In this document: piece by piece, positions 32,914 through 43,681 of the stretch
Layout of the letters: the number at the start of each line of letters is the position of its first letter
Numbering within the stretch: the stretch's first letter is position 1
Assembly (NCBI GenBank): GCA_052389435.1
Contig: JBQTIB010000065.1
Span: forward strand, 1-64,000
Origin: JBQTKD01 sp052389435
GTDB taxonomy: Bacteria; Actinomycetota; Actinomycetes; Sporichthyales; Sporichthyaceae
Length of the DNA stretch: 64,000 nucleotides
Reading direction: 5' to 3'
Translations under genes and position numbers: made by a program
The notes under the pieces: generated by a model
What the model saw: the letters and a program-made list of their open reading frames with translations, nothing else
Databases searched by the model: none
Told to the model about the DNA's origin: nothing

Positions 32914-33423
32914 TCAGAGGGCCTTGGCGTCGCCGGAGAGCCAGGCGCGGCCGAGTTCCTCTTCCTTGTCGAGGAACTTGGTCAACACCTCGGCGATCAT
33001 GCTCTCGGCCTTGCCGCCGATCATCGGCACGCTCACCTTGATCTCGGCGTCGAGCCGGATGGTCGTCTGCGCGCCGGCGCCGGACATGACCAGGCGTCCG
33101 TTCACGCCCGCGGGCTGGCCCGGGATGACCGCCTTCAGGGCGCCCTCGCGCGCGTCGGCGTCCAACGGCCCGGGGAGCCAGGTCTGCGTCTCCTCGATGC
33201 GGATCTTGTCGCCGATCACCTTCTGCAACATGCCGCCGAGGTCGATGGCCAGCAGGCGCGAGACGGCGATGGTCGCGCCGCCGTCGGCGCCGGCGGTCAC
33301 CGAGGCCGACGCCTCGAGCGGATTTCCCGCCTGCGCCCGCCCGTCCTGGAACTCCGGATCGGTGAGCATCGCGTAGACCGCGCCGGCGGGAGCGTCGTAG
33401 GTCATCACGTGCGTTAATTTCAT
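32914..33423 (-). CDS. DUF2505 domain protein (START/SRPBCC-like)
   Basis: 169 aa. The N-terminus MKLTHVMTYDAPAGAVYAMLTDPEFQ and the central QVWLPG/GKAESMIAE-type helix match actinobacterial DUF2505 proteins, which resemble the SRPBCC helix-grip fold with a hydrophobic cavity. Soluble; ligand unknown. It lies 16 bp downstream of the YcaQ-like gene on the same strand and is probably co-transcribed with it. Confidence 0.88.
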   Translation of the reverse strand: MKLTHVMTYDAPAGAVYAMLTDPEFQDGRAQAGNPLEASASVTAGADGGATIAVSRLLAIDLGGMLQKVIGDKIRIEETQTWLPGPLDADAREGALKAVIPGQPAGVNGRLVMSGAGAQTTIRLDAEIKVSVPMIGGKAESMIAEVLTKFLDKEEELGRAWLSGDAKAL

Positions 33424-33439
33424 GCCCGCGATTGTGCCG

Positions 33440-34603
33440 CTAGCCCAGCAGGGCCTCGCGCACGGCCCCCGTCAGTGCGTCGGGAACGACCCGGTCCACG
33501 CGGACCTCCTCGGCCCCCACCCAGCTCGCCGCCTCCCAGAGGGCCGCCGCCATCGGCGCCACCGCGGCGGGCTTCTCCAGACCGACGGTCACCCCGACCA
33601 GGGTCTTTCCGTCCCGTTTGGGGTCCACACGACCGAGCAGGCGACCGCCGGCGAGCAGGGGCATCGCGAAGTAGCCGTGCTCCCGCTTGGGCGCGGGCTT
33701 GTACGCCTCGAGGGCGTGGACGAACCCGAACAGGCGCTTGGTGCGGGGGCGGTCCCACACGAGGGAGTCGAACGGGGACAGCAGGGTCGTGCGATGCCGG
33801 CCGCGCGCACCGAGGGTCTCCAGGGCCGCCGGGTCCGCCCAGGCCTGTTCGGTCCAGCCCGCGACCCGCACGGGCACCAGGGAGGTCTCGGGCAGCGCCG
33901 CGGCCACCGCGGCCCGGGAGATGCGCGGGTAGTCGGCGAGGTCGGCCGCGGTCGCGACGCCCATTGCGGCACCGGCGCGGGCGAGAAGTTCGCGAAAGCA
34001 CCCCGCGTCGTCCAGGACGTCCGCGACGCGGTGCTCGGCGGGGACTGCGCGCTCGGCCAGGTCGTAGATCCGACGCCAGCCCTCGCGCCGGGAACACACC
34101 ACCTCGCCGCAGTCGAGCATGAACTCCACCGCGATCTTGGCCCCGGACCAGTCCCACCAGGGCCCGCCCTTCTTCGCCCCGCCCAGTTCGCCGGCGCCGG
34201 CGGGGCCGTCGGCCAGCCGGGCGCGGACCGCGGCGAACACCTCGTCGGCCGGGCGGTCGTGCCAGCGCATGCCGCGCTCGAGGTAGTGCCGACGGCGGAA
34301 GGCGTACAGCGGCCAGTCCTCGACGGGCAGGATGCACGCGGCGTGCGCCCAGTACTCGAAACAGTCCCCGGACCAGAAGGCCTGCTCGATCCGGTCCCGG
34401 CCGATCGCCCCGAGGCGGGCGTAGGGAATCAGCTCGTGCGAGCGCGCGAGGACGGAGATGGTGTCGAGCTGCACGGCCCGCAGCCTCCGCAGCAGCCCGG
34501 AGACGGCCGCGGCTCCAGTGCCGTGCCCGGGCGAGCCGAGCAGCCCCTGCGCGCGCAGCGCAAGGCGACGAGCTTCGTCGAGGGAGAGTTCCGCGCCGGT
34601 CAT
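33440..34603 (-). CDS. YcaQ/AlkZ-like winged-helix DNA glycosylase
   Basis: 387 aa. The sequence VQLDTISVLARSHELIPYARLG near residues 45-65 carries the Gln-x-Asp motif of the HTH_42 (YcaQ/AlkX) family, followed by the conserved FEYWAHAACILPVEDWPLYAFRRRH. Winged-helix repeats continue to about 330, and DSLVWDRPRTKRLFGF and the C-terminal KRDGKTLVGV stretch are also typical. YcaQ proteins remove cross-linked or bulky alkylated bases. The gene starts at ATG 34603. Confidence 0.87.
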   Translation of the reverse strand: MTGAELSLDEARRLALRAQGLLGSPGHGTGAAAVSGLLRRLRAVQLDTISVLARSHELIPYARLGAIGRDRIEQAFWSGDCFEYWAHAACILPVEDWPLYAFRRRHYLERGMRWHDRPADEVFAAVRARLADGPAGAGELGGAKKGGPWWDWSGAKIAVEFMLDCGEVVCSRREGWRRIYDLAERAVPAEHRVADVLDDAGCFRELLARAGAAMGVATAADLADYPRISRAAVAAALPETSLVPVRVAGWTEQAWADPAALETLGARGRHRTTLLSPFDSLVWDRPRTKRLFGFVHALEAYKPAPKREHGYFAMPLLAGGRLLGRVDPKRDGKTLVGVTVGLEKPAAVAPMAAALWEAASWVGAEEVRVDRVVPDALTGAVREALLG

Positions 34604-34754
34604 GCGCTCATCCTGTCGTTCGCCGCCGACACGCGCAGTCGGGCGGCTCCACCTCGGACGGCGCCCCGACCCGCAGCGACGGCATGCCGCCGGCGAACGG
34701 GTTCCCCGGCCGGCCGGTGCGGCGAAGCGCGCTCCTAGGCGGAGTGGAGACGTT

Positions 34755-34775
34755 GAGCGCGCGAAGCGCGCAGCT
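34755..34775 (-). terminator. GCGCGC-GAA-GCGCGC hairpin
   Basis: A compact, very stable stem-loop 25 nt downstream of the stop of the small membrane protein gene 34796-35002. The rest of 34604-34795 shows nothing else. Confidence 0.5.
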
Positions 34776-34795
34776 GCGCGGAACGCGGCAACGTG

Positions 34796-35002
34796 TCAGT
34801 GATCTTCGGTGGAGTAGTCGGCCATGATGTTGACGACTCCGGCCATGACGGTGCCGACGGCGGTGATGCCCACGCCGAGCCAGAACATCCACCAGGTGGG
34901 CTCCAGGCACAGGGCCACGCCGCCCACGGTGAAGCCGAGGCAGATGAGCAGCACTGCGACCCACGAGATCGGACGGCCGTTGGCGCCGTGAGCCTCGGTC
35001 AT
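34796..35002 (-). CDS. Small HGxxPAAW-like membrane protein
   Basis: 68 aa with two membrane segments at about 13-33 and 37-58. The N-terminal HGANGRPISW followed by VAVLLICLGFTVGGVAL and TWWMFWLGVGITAVG fits the HGxxPAAW family of tiny actinobacterial membrane proteins, although the PAAW part is changed to PISW. Function unknown. Confidence 0.78.
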   Translation of the reverse strand: MTEAHGANGRPISWVAVLLICLGFTVGGVALCLEPTWWMFWLGVGITAVGTVMAGVVNIMADYSTEDH

Positions 35003-35063
35003 CGGTTCACTCCCTGCTCGGCATGCCCTCGGTGGGAGGGCGATTCTCGGGAGCGAACTCTAC

Positions 35064-35408
35064 CTATGCCCGGAACCTCCACCACGGGCGGCTTCGCGTA
35101 GCGTCCGCCGGCGGGTCGGCGTCGGCCAGTCGGACCCGCATCTGCTCGAGCAGCGCCTCGGCCTGGCCGTGGGGGGATGGGTCCTGCAGGGCGGGCCAGG
35201 CGGTCACCGAGAACTCTTCGGTCCAGACCCGTCCGCCGCGGGAGACCTCCAGGCCGACGGCGAACATCGAGTTGACCGGGCCGGGCACCCGGTGCAGGTC
35301 GAGAAACTCGACGCCGGGCACGTGCCCGTGGCGAAGGCCGGCGACGAGGACGTCGAACACGGCCTGGTTGAACCGGGCCTCCTCGTGGTGTTCGAAGGTC
35401 AGGTTCAC
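35064..35408 (-). CDS. Conserved hypothetical protein
   Basis: 114 aa from GTG 35408, overlapping the stop of the upstream acetyltransferase gene by 4 bp (GTGA). No signal or membrane segment. The sequence (FEHHEEARFNQAVFDVLVAGL, then HVPGVEFLDL) suggests a compact alpha/beta protein. Translational coupling implies a shared function with the acetyltransferase. Not recognised. Confidence 0.68.
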   Translation of the reverse strand: MNLTFEHHEEARFNQAVFDVLVAGLRHGHVPGVEFLDLHRVPGPVNSMFAVGLEVSRGGRVWTEEFSVTAWPALQDPSPHGQAEALLEQMRVRLADADPPADATRSRPWWRFRA

Positions 35409-35974
35409 GGGGCCGGCTCCGGGTCGGCGGCGTGGCGCACGTGCAGTTCGAAGTCGGCGGAGCTTCCCGCGCGCGCCGGGGCGGGGGAGCGGGACAGGCC
35501 CGCCACCGCGAAGCCGCACTTGAGCGCCACCCCGCAGGACGGGGTGTTGCCCACCGCGTGGTCGAGTCGGAGCAGGTGCAGGTCCAGCGCGCCGAAGGCC
35601 CACCGGCACAGCGTGCGCAGCGCGGCGGTCGCCACCCCCGCCCGGCGGGCCGCCGGAACGACCCAGTAGCTCACCTCGGCGGCCGGCGGGGAGTCCTGGA
35701 AGTGTTCGAGTCCGACCTGCCCGAGCAGGGCGGCGGTGGTGATGTCCTGCACGGCGAAGGACAGCCGCTCGCCCGCCCGCCAGGACCGGTCCCGCTCCTC
35801 GATCCAGGCGTGCGCGTCCTCCAGTTTCGGTTCGGAGCCGGGCTCGGCCCACCTGCGGAACTCCGCGTCGCCGAGCGCGAGGAGCAGTTCGGGCGCCAAC
35901 CGGTGCTCCCAGGGACGCAGTTGCAGGCTCCCGGCGGCAATCTCGATGGGCTCGGGAGGCAGGTCCAGGGGCAT
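35405..35974 (-). CDS. GNAT family N-acetyltransferase
   Basis: 189 aa from ATG 35974. Residues 10-175 match the RimJ/RimL-type GNAT fold: QLRPWEHRLAPELLLAL at the start, VSYWVVPAARRAGVATAALRTL with the acetyl-CoA pyrophosphate loop (RRAGVA) near 115-125, and LLRLDHAVGNTPSCGVALKCGF at the end. It probably acetylates an amino group using acetyl-CoA; substrate unknown. It is divergent from secA. Confidence 0.85.
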   Translation of the reverse strand: MPLDLPPEPIEIAAGSLQLRPWEHRLAPELLLALGDAEFRRWAEPGSEPKLEDAHAWIEERDRSWRAGERLSFAVQDITTAALLGQVGLEHFQDSPPAAEVSYWVVPAARRAGVATAALRTLCRWAFGALDLHLLRLDHAVGNTPSCGVALKCGFAVAGLSRSPAPARAGSSADFELHVRHAADPEPAP

Positions 35975-36143
35975 CGGCCCATCCAACCCTCCGGATGACA
36001 GTCCGGTACCGGCGGGCGCGTGCAGTCGCGTCGGCGCGTTGGAGCAATACGATGGCGCCGTCGGCTCTCTCTGCGATGCCGACTGTCCCGACAGAAGTAT
36101 TGTCGTTCGCTCGCAAGCTCGCGAACAGGTAGGAGTACGCGCG

Positions 36144-38903
<2,760 letters not shown>

Positions 38904-38917
38904 TCCGACGCGTCGAG

Positions 38918-38948
38918 CGGCCCGCCCCGGTATCCCGGTGGCGGGCCG
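38918..38948. terminator. Bidirectional terminator after secA
   Basis: CGGCCCGCC (38918-38926) pairs with GGCGGGCCG (38940-38948), followed by TTTG. It separates converging secA and the TetR gene. Confidence 0.8.
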
Positions 38949-38954
38949 TTTGCG

Positions 38955-39578
38955 TCAGCGGGCCGTGGGGAGCGGGTTCCAGCCGGGGCGCGGGGCGGTA
39001 GCGGTCGCTACCGGGGTCTCGCCGGTGGCGACGTCGAAGAGGGTCAGCGCGGCGGTCTTGGCCGCGTCCAGCGGCGCGTCCACGCCGAGCCCGGCGGCGA
39101 CGCCCGCGCCCTCGATGACGAACAGCAGCTGCGCGGCCAGGCCACGGGCGTCGGCGGCGCCGGCCTGCTCGGCCAGGCCCGCGAAGAGCCGGAGCATGGC
39201 CTCCTTGTGCTCGCGCGCGAGATCGCCCGCTACCGGGCCGGTCGCGGCCGGTTCGCTCGCCGCGCGCACCAGGGGACAGCCGCCGAACGCGGGATTGCCG
39301 GCGCGGCGGGCGTAGGCGTCGATCAGCGCGGCGAGGCGCTCGCGCGGGGGAGCGTCGCCCGCGGCGGCGTCCCGCAGTTCGGCGAGGTTGACCGCGTCCA
39401 CCTGACGCAGCCACGCCTCGATCAGGCCGCGCTTGGAGCCGAAGGCCCGCCACAGGCTCATCTGGCCGACGTCGGCCCGCTCGATCAGGCGGCTCACGCC
39501 GACGGAGGCGACCCCGTCCCGTCCGAACAACTCCCCGGCGGCAATCAGCAGCCGCTCTCGGGGTGCCGGATTGATCAT
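38955..39578 (-). CDS. TetR family transcriptional regulator of the A-B-C-D operon
   Basis: 207 aa from ATG 39578. The N-terminal helix-turn-helix (ERLLIAAGELFGRDGVASVG, then IERADVGQMSLWRAFGSKRGLIEAWL) covers residues 5-60. The C-terminal ligand-binding domain resembles TetR_C-type repressors of the YcdC/AcrR group, with a Cys in the GGCPLV stretch. It is divergent from 39653. Two palindromes in the 74-bp intergenic region, and a third in its own 3' coding region, are the likely operators, so it should repress itself and the cassette. Confidence 0.88.
   Translation of the reverse strand: MINPAPRERLLIAAGELFGRDGVASVGVSRLIERADVGQMSLWRAFGSKRGLIEAWLRQVDAVNLAELRDAAAGDAPPRERLAALIDAYARRAGNPAFGGCPLVRAASEPAATGPVAGDLAREHKEAMLRLFAGLAEQAGAADARGLAAQLLFVIEGAGVAAGLGVDAPLDAAKTAALTLFDVATGETPVATATAPRPGWNPLPTAR
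38997..39012. promoter_or_regulatory. Intragenic operator-like palindrome, site 3
   Basis: GGTAGCGGTCGCTACC, within the last codons of the tetR gene, has the same arms GGTAGCG/CGCTACC as the two promoter sites 600 bp away. Confidence 0.5.
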
Positions 39579-39596
39579 GGTCCGCCTCGAAGCTAG

Positions 39597-39612
39597 GGTA
39601 GTGATCGCTACC
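39597..39612. promoter_or_regulatory. TetR operator palindrome, site 1
   Basis: GGTAGTGATCGCTACC in the tetR/cassette divergent promoter, one mismatch from the shared consensus GGTAGCGNTCGCTACC. Confidence 0.7.
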
Positions 39613-39617
39613 ACCAC

Positions 39618-39633
39618 GGTAGCGTTCGCTACC
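39618..39633. promoter_or_regulatory. TetR operator palindrome, site 2
   Basis: GGTAGCGTTCGCTACC, 21 bp (two helical turns) from site 1, so two repressor dimers would sit on the same face of the DNA. It lies 20 bp before the ATG of the first cassette gene. Confidence 0.7.
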
Positions 39634-39652
39634 GTTAGCGCGAAAGGGTCTC

Positions 39653-40276
39653 ATGAAGGCCTCGGTCGGAGACGGAACGGCGCGCTCGCGGCGCGCCCGC
39701 ATTGGCCGGGCCGTCCCGGCGGCACTGCTGGCGCTCGGCCTGTCCGCAACCGGCGTGCTGCTGCTCGGCGGTCAGAGCGATCCCATGGCGGCCGTCGCGG
39801 CGCCGATCGCTCCCGAACCGGCCGGCGCCCCGGCGCTGGTGCCCTATCGCGACGCCGCCGCAGGCTTCGAGTTCGCGCACCCCGCGGCCTGGCAGCCGCA
39901 GGCCATCGCCGGGGGCGTGCTGCTGCGCGTCGGCGGCCAGGACGCGGTCAGCGTCAAACGCACCGAACTGTCCGAACCGGTGGACGCGAGCAACCTCGCC
40001 GACCTGCGCGCGGTCACCGATGCGGTGCTCGGCGCGCCCGAGGCCGGGTTGAGCATGCTGCGGGCCGAAGCGGCGACGCTCGGCGGCCTGCCGGGGGTGA
40101 ACTACCTCTACACCTTCCAGTCCGCGGGCCTTCGCGGAGCTCACACGCACTGGTTCGCCTTCCGGGGCACGACGATGTACACCCTGGTGTTCCAGGCCCT
40201 GCCCGACACCGGCTTCGCAGCCCTGGCGACCGATTTCGATCGGGTCGCGAACTCCTTCCGGGTGCTGGACTCCTGA
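39653..40276 (+). CDS. Cassette gene A: exported PsbP/LpqN-like protein
   Basis: 207 aa. A basic N-terminus is followed by one hydrophobic segment at about residues 20-40 (signal anchor or signal peptide without lipobox). The mature domain begins YRDAAAGFEFAHPAAWQPQ, the opening of PsbP/LpqN/DUF1795-type domains, then VLLRVGGQDAVSVKRTEL and the end THWFAFRGTTMYTLVFQALP. AAAGGG lies before the ATG. It is the first gene of the TetR-controlled cassette; its stop overlaps gene B (ATGA). The protein at 42471 is a clear paralogue. The role is unknown; related mycobacterial LpqN proteins interact with cell-envelope assembly factors. Confidence 0.8.
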   Translation: MKASVGDGTARSRRARIGRAVPAALLALGLSATGVLLLGGQSDPMAAVAAPIAPEPAGAPALVPYRDAAAGFEFAHPAAWQPQAIAGGVLLRVGGQDAVSVKRTELSEPVDASNLADLRAVTDAVLGAPEAGLSMLRAEAATLGGLPGVNYLYTFQSAGLRGAHTHWFAFRGTTMYTLVFQALPDTGFAALATDFDRVANSFRVLDS

Positions 40277-40908
40277 TGGGCCGGCTGACCGGGCGTGCCG
40301 CCGTCGCGGTGGTGGCCGCGATCTCGCTGCTGGCCACCGTGCTGCTCGTGCGCACCGAACGCAACGCCGCCTCGATTCACGATCGGACGTCGAACATCGC
40401 GGCGTCCTCGCGCGGCATCAACGGCTCGACGGACTCGCTGCGCGAGTTGGAGCGCACCAACGAACTCGCCGAACAGATCGCCGCCGCGCTCACGCCGCTC
40501 TCGCGGCCCGTCGGTCGCATCGACGAACGGGCCGCCCGCATCGCCGAACTGCTGGCAACGATTCGGACGAGCACGAAGTCCATCGACGGCTCCGCGGACT
40601 CGGTCGACCGCAGCGCCGCGACCATCCGCGCCGGACTCGACGGCATCGCCGCCAGCGCGGCCGACATCGACACCCGCGTCGGCGGCCTCAACGCCGACGC
40701 CGCCCGCATCCTCGCGAATCTGACGCGCATTCAGAAGGGCGTCGGGCTGCTGAACTCCGACCTGGGCGGGACCGCCCGCATCCTCGACGCGATCCTCGCC
40801 GAAGCGCGCGACATCCTCGCCTCCCTCGGCACCACCGAACGGTTGAGCGCGTGCATCGACCGCGGACTCAACGGCACCGGGTCCTGCCCCGCACGGAGCG
40901 GTCCGTGA
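40276..40908 (+). CDS. Cassette gene B: membrane-anchored helical protein
   Basis: 210 aa from ATG 40276. One membrane segment at residues 7-27, then an outer domain of about 160 residues that is almost wholly helical with an Ala/Ile/Leu-Asp/Arg heptad-like pattern (ARIAELLATIRTSTKSIDGS, then IDTRVGGLNADAARILANL), like chemoreceptor or coiled-coil ectodomains. The C-terminus SACIDRGLNGTGSC holds two Cys 12 residues apart. No known domain. Paralogue at 43049; more distant similarity to C and D. Translationally coupled to both neighbours. Confidence 0.78.
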   Translation: MGRLTGRAAVAVVAAISLLATVLLVRTERNAASIHDRTSNIAASSRGINGSTDSLRELERTNELAEQIAAALTPLSRPVGRIDERAARIAELLATIRTSTKSIDGSADSVDRSAATIRAGLDGIAASAADIDTRVGGLNADAARILANLTRIQKGVGLLNSDLGGTARILDAILAEARDILASLGTTERLSACIDRGLNGTGSCPARSGP

Positions 40909-41591
40909 CCTTCGACGAACAGGAGTGGGACGCCGACCAGGGTTCGGCGCTGCACCGCTGGTTGACCGCGTGGGTCGGCATCGGGGTGGCGATCGTCGCG
41001 GTCGTGGCGATTTTCCTCGTGCTCATCGGCAATTCGCTCGGGCGGATCGACGAGAACCTCGCCGCCGCGGACGTCGCGGTGGACAACGTCTCCGGAAGCG
41101 CGCAGGCCCTGCCCGACCAGGTCGATCGGGTCAATCGCTCGCTTGCGGTCGTGGAGGCGGCGCTGCAGGTGCTGCCCCGAGACACCGAGTCCATCGCGGA
41201 GAATCTGAGCCGCATCGTCGAGGCGCTGCAGCTGATCGAGGCCGACCTCGGTGGCGCCGCTCCGAAGCTGGCCACCACCGCGGACAACCTCGAAGCGTCC
41301 GCGACCCTCGTCGGACCGATCGGGGTCAACCTGGAGAAGGCCTCGGCCCTGCTGGAACGGATCCTGGCCAGTACCGGCGGGATGCACGCCTCCCTGCAGG
41401 CCATCGACGGCAAGGGCCGCACCGGGATCGTCGGCGTGCGCGCGAACCTCGCCACCGTCAACCGGGTGCTGACCGCGGTCCGCGGCGACCTCGGAGACAT
41501 CCTGTCCACCAACGGCCGCATCAACGGCCACCTGGAGCGGGTCTGCAAGTCCCCGGCGGTCGGCCTGCGCGGCGGACCGCAGCCGTGCTGA
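40905..41591 (+). CDS. Cassette gene C: membrane-anchored helical protein
   Basis: 228 aa from GTG 40905 (GTGA overlap with B). An acidic cytoplasmic N-terminus of about 25 residues precedes a membrane segment near 28-50. The helical outer domain has the conserved VNRSLAVVEAALQVLPRDTE motif and the end INGHLERVCKSPAVGLRG followed by QPC, with two Cys 16 residues apart. Paralogue at 43681, very close in the VLPRDTE and INGHL regions. No recognised family; the shape suggests a partner of B and D in an outer-face coiled-coil complex. Confidence 0.78.
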   Translation: MTFDEQEWDADQGSALHRWLTAWVGIGVAIVAVVAIFLVLIGNSLGRIDENLAAADVAVDNVSGSAQALPDQVDRVNRSLAVVEAALQVLPRDTESIAENLSRIVEALQLIEADLGGAAPKLATTADNLEASATLVGPIGVNLEKASALLERILASTGGMHASLQAIDGKGRTGIVGVRANLATVNRVLTAVRGDLGDILSTNGRINGHLERVCKSPAVGLRGGPQPC

Positions 41592-42259
41592 ACCGCCGCA
41601 GCCCTCGAGGCGAACGCTGGTCCGACGGGCGCGCCGCCCCGCTCAACCTCGTCCTGGTCGTCGTTTTCGCCCTGTTGGCCGTCGTGCTGCTGACGAAGAC
41701 GGCCTTCGACGCCCGGGGAATCGGCGCGGACATCGACCGGCGGATCACCCCGCAGCTCAGCGCCGTCGACGGCGATCTGGACACGCTGCCGGCGCTGGAC
41801 CGCACCGGCGCCCTGGCCGAGGACATCGCGACGACGATCCTGCCCATCGCAGAGTCGCTCGGGCGGGCCGCGGACGCGATGGCGGCGAGCGCCCGAGACG
41901 CGGAGGGAGTAGGGGCCGACGCCGCGGCAATCCGGGAGAACGTCGCCGGCATCGACGCGTCCGTGGCCGCGATCCGTGCCTCGCTGGTGGAGTTGGGACC
42001 GATCGTCGTGGGAATCCTCGACGGCACCGGGGACATCGCCCGCAACCTCGCGGGTGCCCGCGTCGCGACCGATCGCGCCGCCGCCACCCTGGCCCGGGTG
42101 CTCGCCACCCTGCGCGGAGTCGTCGTCGACGCCGCGGCGATGCGAGCGGTCGTGGCGAGAATCGAGGCGTCGCAGGCTCGCATCGAGCGCCACGGCGCCA
42201 GTGCGGCGGCGGCCAAGGTGCTCGACTGTCCCGCCGATTCCCGGTCCTGCGTCCCGTAG
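41585..42259 (+). CDS. Cassette gene D: membrane-anchored helical protein
   Basis: 224 aa from GTG 41585, overlapping the last codons of C. A basic cytoplasmic segment is followed by a membrane segment near 20-42 (NLVLVVVFALLAVVLL) and a helical outer domain containing VVGILDGTGDIARNLAGA and LARVLATLRG. It ends KVLDCPADSRSCVP, again with two Cys close to the C-terminus. Paralogue at 44361 shares the DGTGDIA and C-terminal CP motifs. After it comes a 211-bp gap with a promoter-like region for the second cassette and no operator palindrome. Confidence 0.77.
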   Translation: MLNRRSPRGERWSDGRAAPLNLVLVVVFALLAVVLLTKTAFDARGIGADIDRRITPQLSAVDGDLDTLPALDRTGALAEDIATTILPIAESLGRAADAMAASARDAEGVGADAAAIRENVAGIDASVAAIRASLVELGPIVVGILDGTGDIARNLAGARVATDRAAATLARVLATLRGVVVDAAAMRAVVARIEASQARIERHGASAAAAKVLDCPADSRSCVP

Positions 42260-42470
42260 ATCCGGGGGCGGGGCGATGGGTGCCAACCGCCGTGATCGAC
42301 CCCTTCCCGGGGCGCTCCCCGACCAACCCGGACAATCCCCCGTCGCGCCGTAATTCCCCTATTCCGTAGGGCTTTTCGGATTCGAACGAACCTTTCCATT
42401 TGCCCGACCGAGCACCTTTGGTCCGTTGTAGCGTGACCGCGTTGTGACAACGGGGGAAGGCGCGGAGGCA

Positions 42471-43052
42471 ATGGGCGGTACGGGGCGCAGGGGCCGCACA
42501 CGGTCGAGAATCGCGACGGGGGTGCTGCTGCTCGGGGCGATGGCGGCGAGCAACGCGTGGATCGTCGCGCGTGCCTCCGAGGACGCGCCGGCCGCCGCAA
42601 CCCCGCCTCTGGCGTCCTACCGCGACCCCGTTGCCGGGTTCGCGATCGACCATCCCGTGGGCTGGCGTGCGGAGCCGATCGGTGGCGGGGTGCTGTTCCG
42701 TCTCGGCGGCCGGGACGCCGTGAGCGTCAAGCGCACCACCCTGGCCCGGCCGGTGAACGGGACCAACGTGGCGGACATGCGGGCGGTAACCGACGCGGTG
42801 CTCACCGCCCCCGAGGCGGGTCTGAACGTCGTGGCCGCCAAGCCGACGACGCTCGGCGGCCTGCCGGGCATGCACTACCTCTACACCTTCTCCGCCAAGG
42901 GCCTGCGGGGAGCGCACACGCACTGGTTCGCCTTCTCCGGCACCACGATGTACACCGTGGTGTTCCAGGCCCTGCCGGACACGCGCCTCGCGGCGCTGGC
43001 GCCGACCTTCGACGCGGTCGCCGCCTCCTTCCGCGTCCTGGACGCCCGGTGA
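42471..43052 (+). CDS. Cassette gene A': paralogue of gene A
   Basis: 193 aa from ATG 42471, with GGAGG 3 nt upstream; GTG 42444, embedded in the palindrome GTTGTGACAAC, is an alternative that adds nine residues. The hydrophobic export segment is near 12-32. The mature domain opens YRDPVAGFAIDHPVGWRAEP and shares GGVLF(R)LGG-DAVSVKRT, GLPGMHYLYTFSAKGLRGAH and THWFAFSGTTMYTVVFQALP with gene A, a clear duplicate. Its stop overlaps B' (GTGA). Confidence 0.8.
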   Translation: MGGTGRRGRTRSRIATGVLLLGAMAASNAWIVARASEDAPAAATPPLASYRDPVAGFAIDHPVGWRAEPIGGGVLFRLGGRDAVSVKRTTLARPVNGTNVADMRAVTDAVLTAPEAGLNVVAAKPTTLGGLPGMHYLYTFSAKGLRGAHTHWFAFSGTTMYTVVFQALPDTRLAALAPTFDAVAASFRVLDAR

Positions 43053-43681
43053 GTCGCCTGCCCGGAGCGGCCTTGGGCTGGATCGGCGTCCTGGCCGTCA
43101 CCGCCGCGGCGTCCACCGGCGCGGGACTGCTCGTGCACGCGGAGCGGACGACCTCCTCGATCAACGCCCGCACCTCCGCGATCGCCGAGGCCTCGCGCGG
43201 CATCGACGCCTACGCGGGCTCGACGGGGCAACTCGAGCAGACCAACAGGCTCGCGATGTCCATCGCGGGAGCGCTGCTGCCGCTGACCGGTCCCACGGGC
43301 GAGATCGACGGCCGCTCCGCCCGCATCGCCGAGTTGCTCGCCGGCATTCGGGACGCCACCGCTTCGATCGACACCTCCGCGATCTCGCTGGACCGAAGCG
43401 CCGGCGACATCCGGGCGGGGTTGGCCGCGGTGGACACCGGGATCGCCGCTCGCGTCGGCGGATTGAACGCCGACGCAGCTCGGATTCTGGCGAATCTGAC
43501 GCAGATTCAGCGGGGGGTCGACCTCATCGCGGCCGAGCTGCCGGCCACCGCGCGGATCCTCGACGGGATCCTGACCGAGGGACGGGACCTGCTGACGACG
43601 TTCGGCCAGACCGAGCGGCTGGTGAGCTGCATCGACCGCGGGCTGAACGGCGGCGGCACCTGTACGAGGCGGGGCCGGTAG
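43049..43681 (+). CDS. Cassette gene B': paralogue of gene B
   Basis: 210 aa, the same length as B. Membrane segment near 7-27, then a helical outer domain with SARIAELLAGIRDATASID and the block VGGLNADAARILANLTQIQR nearly identical to B. The C-terminus VSCIDRGLNGGGTC keeps both Cys. The GTG start lies in the A' stop and its stop TAG overlaps the GTG of C' by one base. Confidence 0.78.
   Translation: MSRLPGAALGWIGVLAVTAAASTGAGLLVHAERTTSSINARTSAIAEASRGIDAYAGSTGQLEQTNRLAMSIAGALLPLTGPTGEIDGRSARIAELLAGIRDATASIDTSAISLDRSAGDIRAGLAAVDTGIAARVGGLNADAARILANLTQIQRGVDLIAAELPATARILDGILTEGRDLLTTFGQTERLVSCIDRGLNGGGTCTRRGR

Noticed and set aside
42441..42451. GTTGTGACAAC palindrome as operator of the second cassette
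   Set aside because: Short, single and unlike the TetR sites; it may only be chance around the alternative GTG start.
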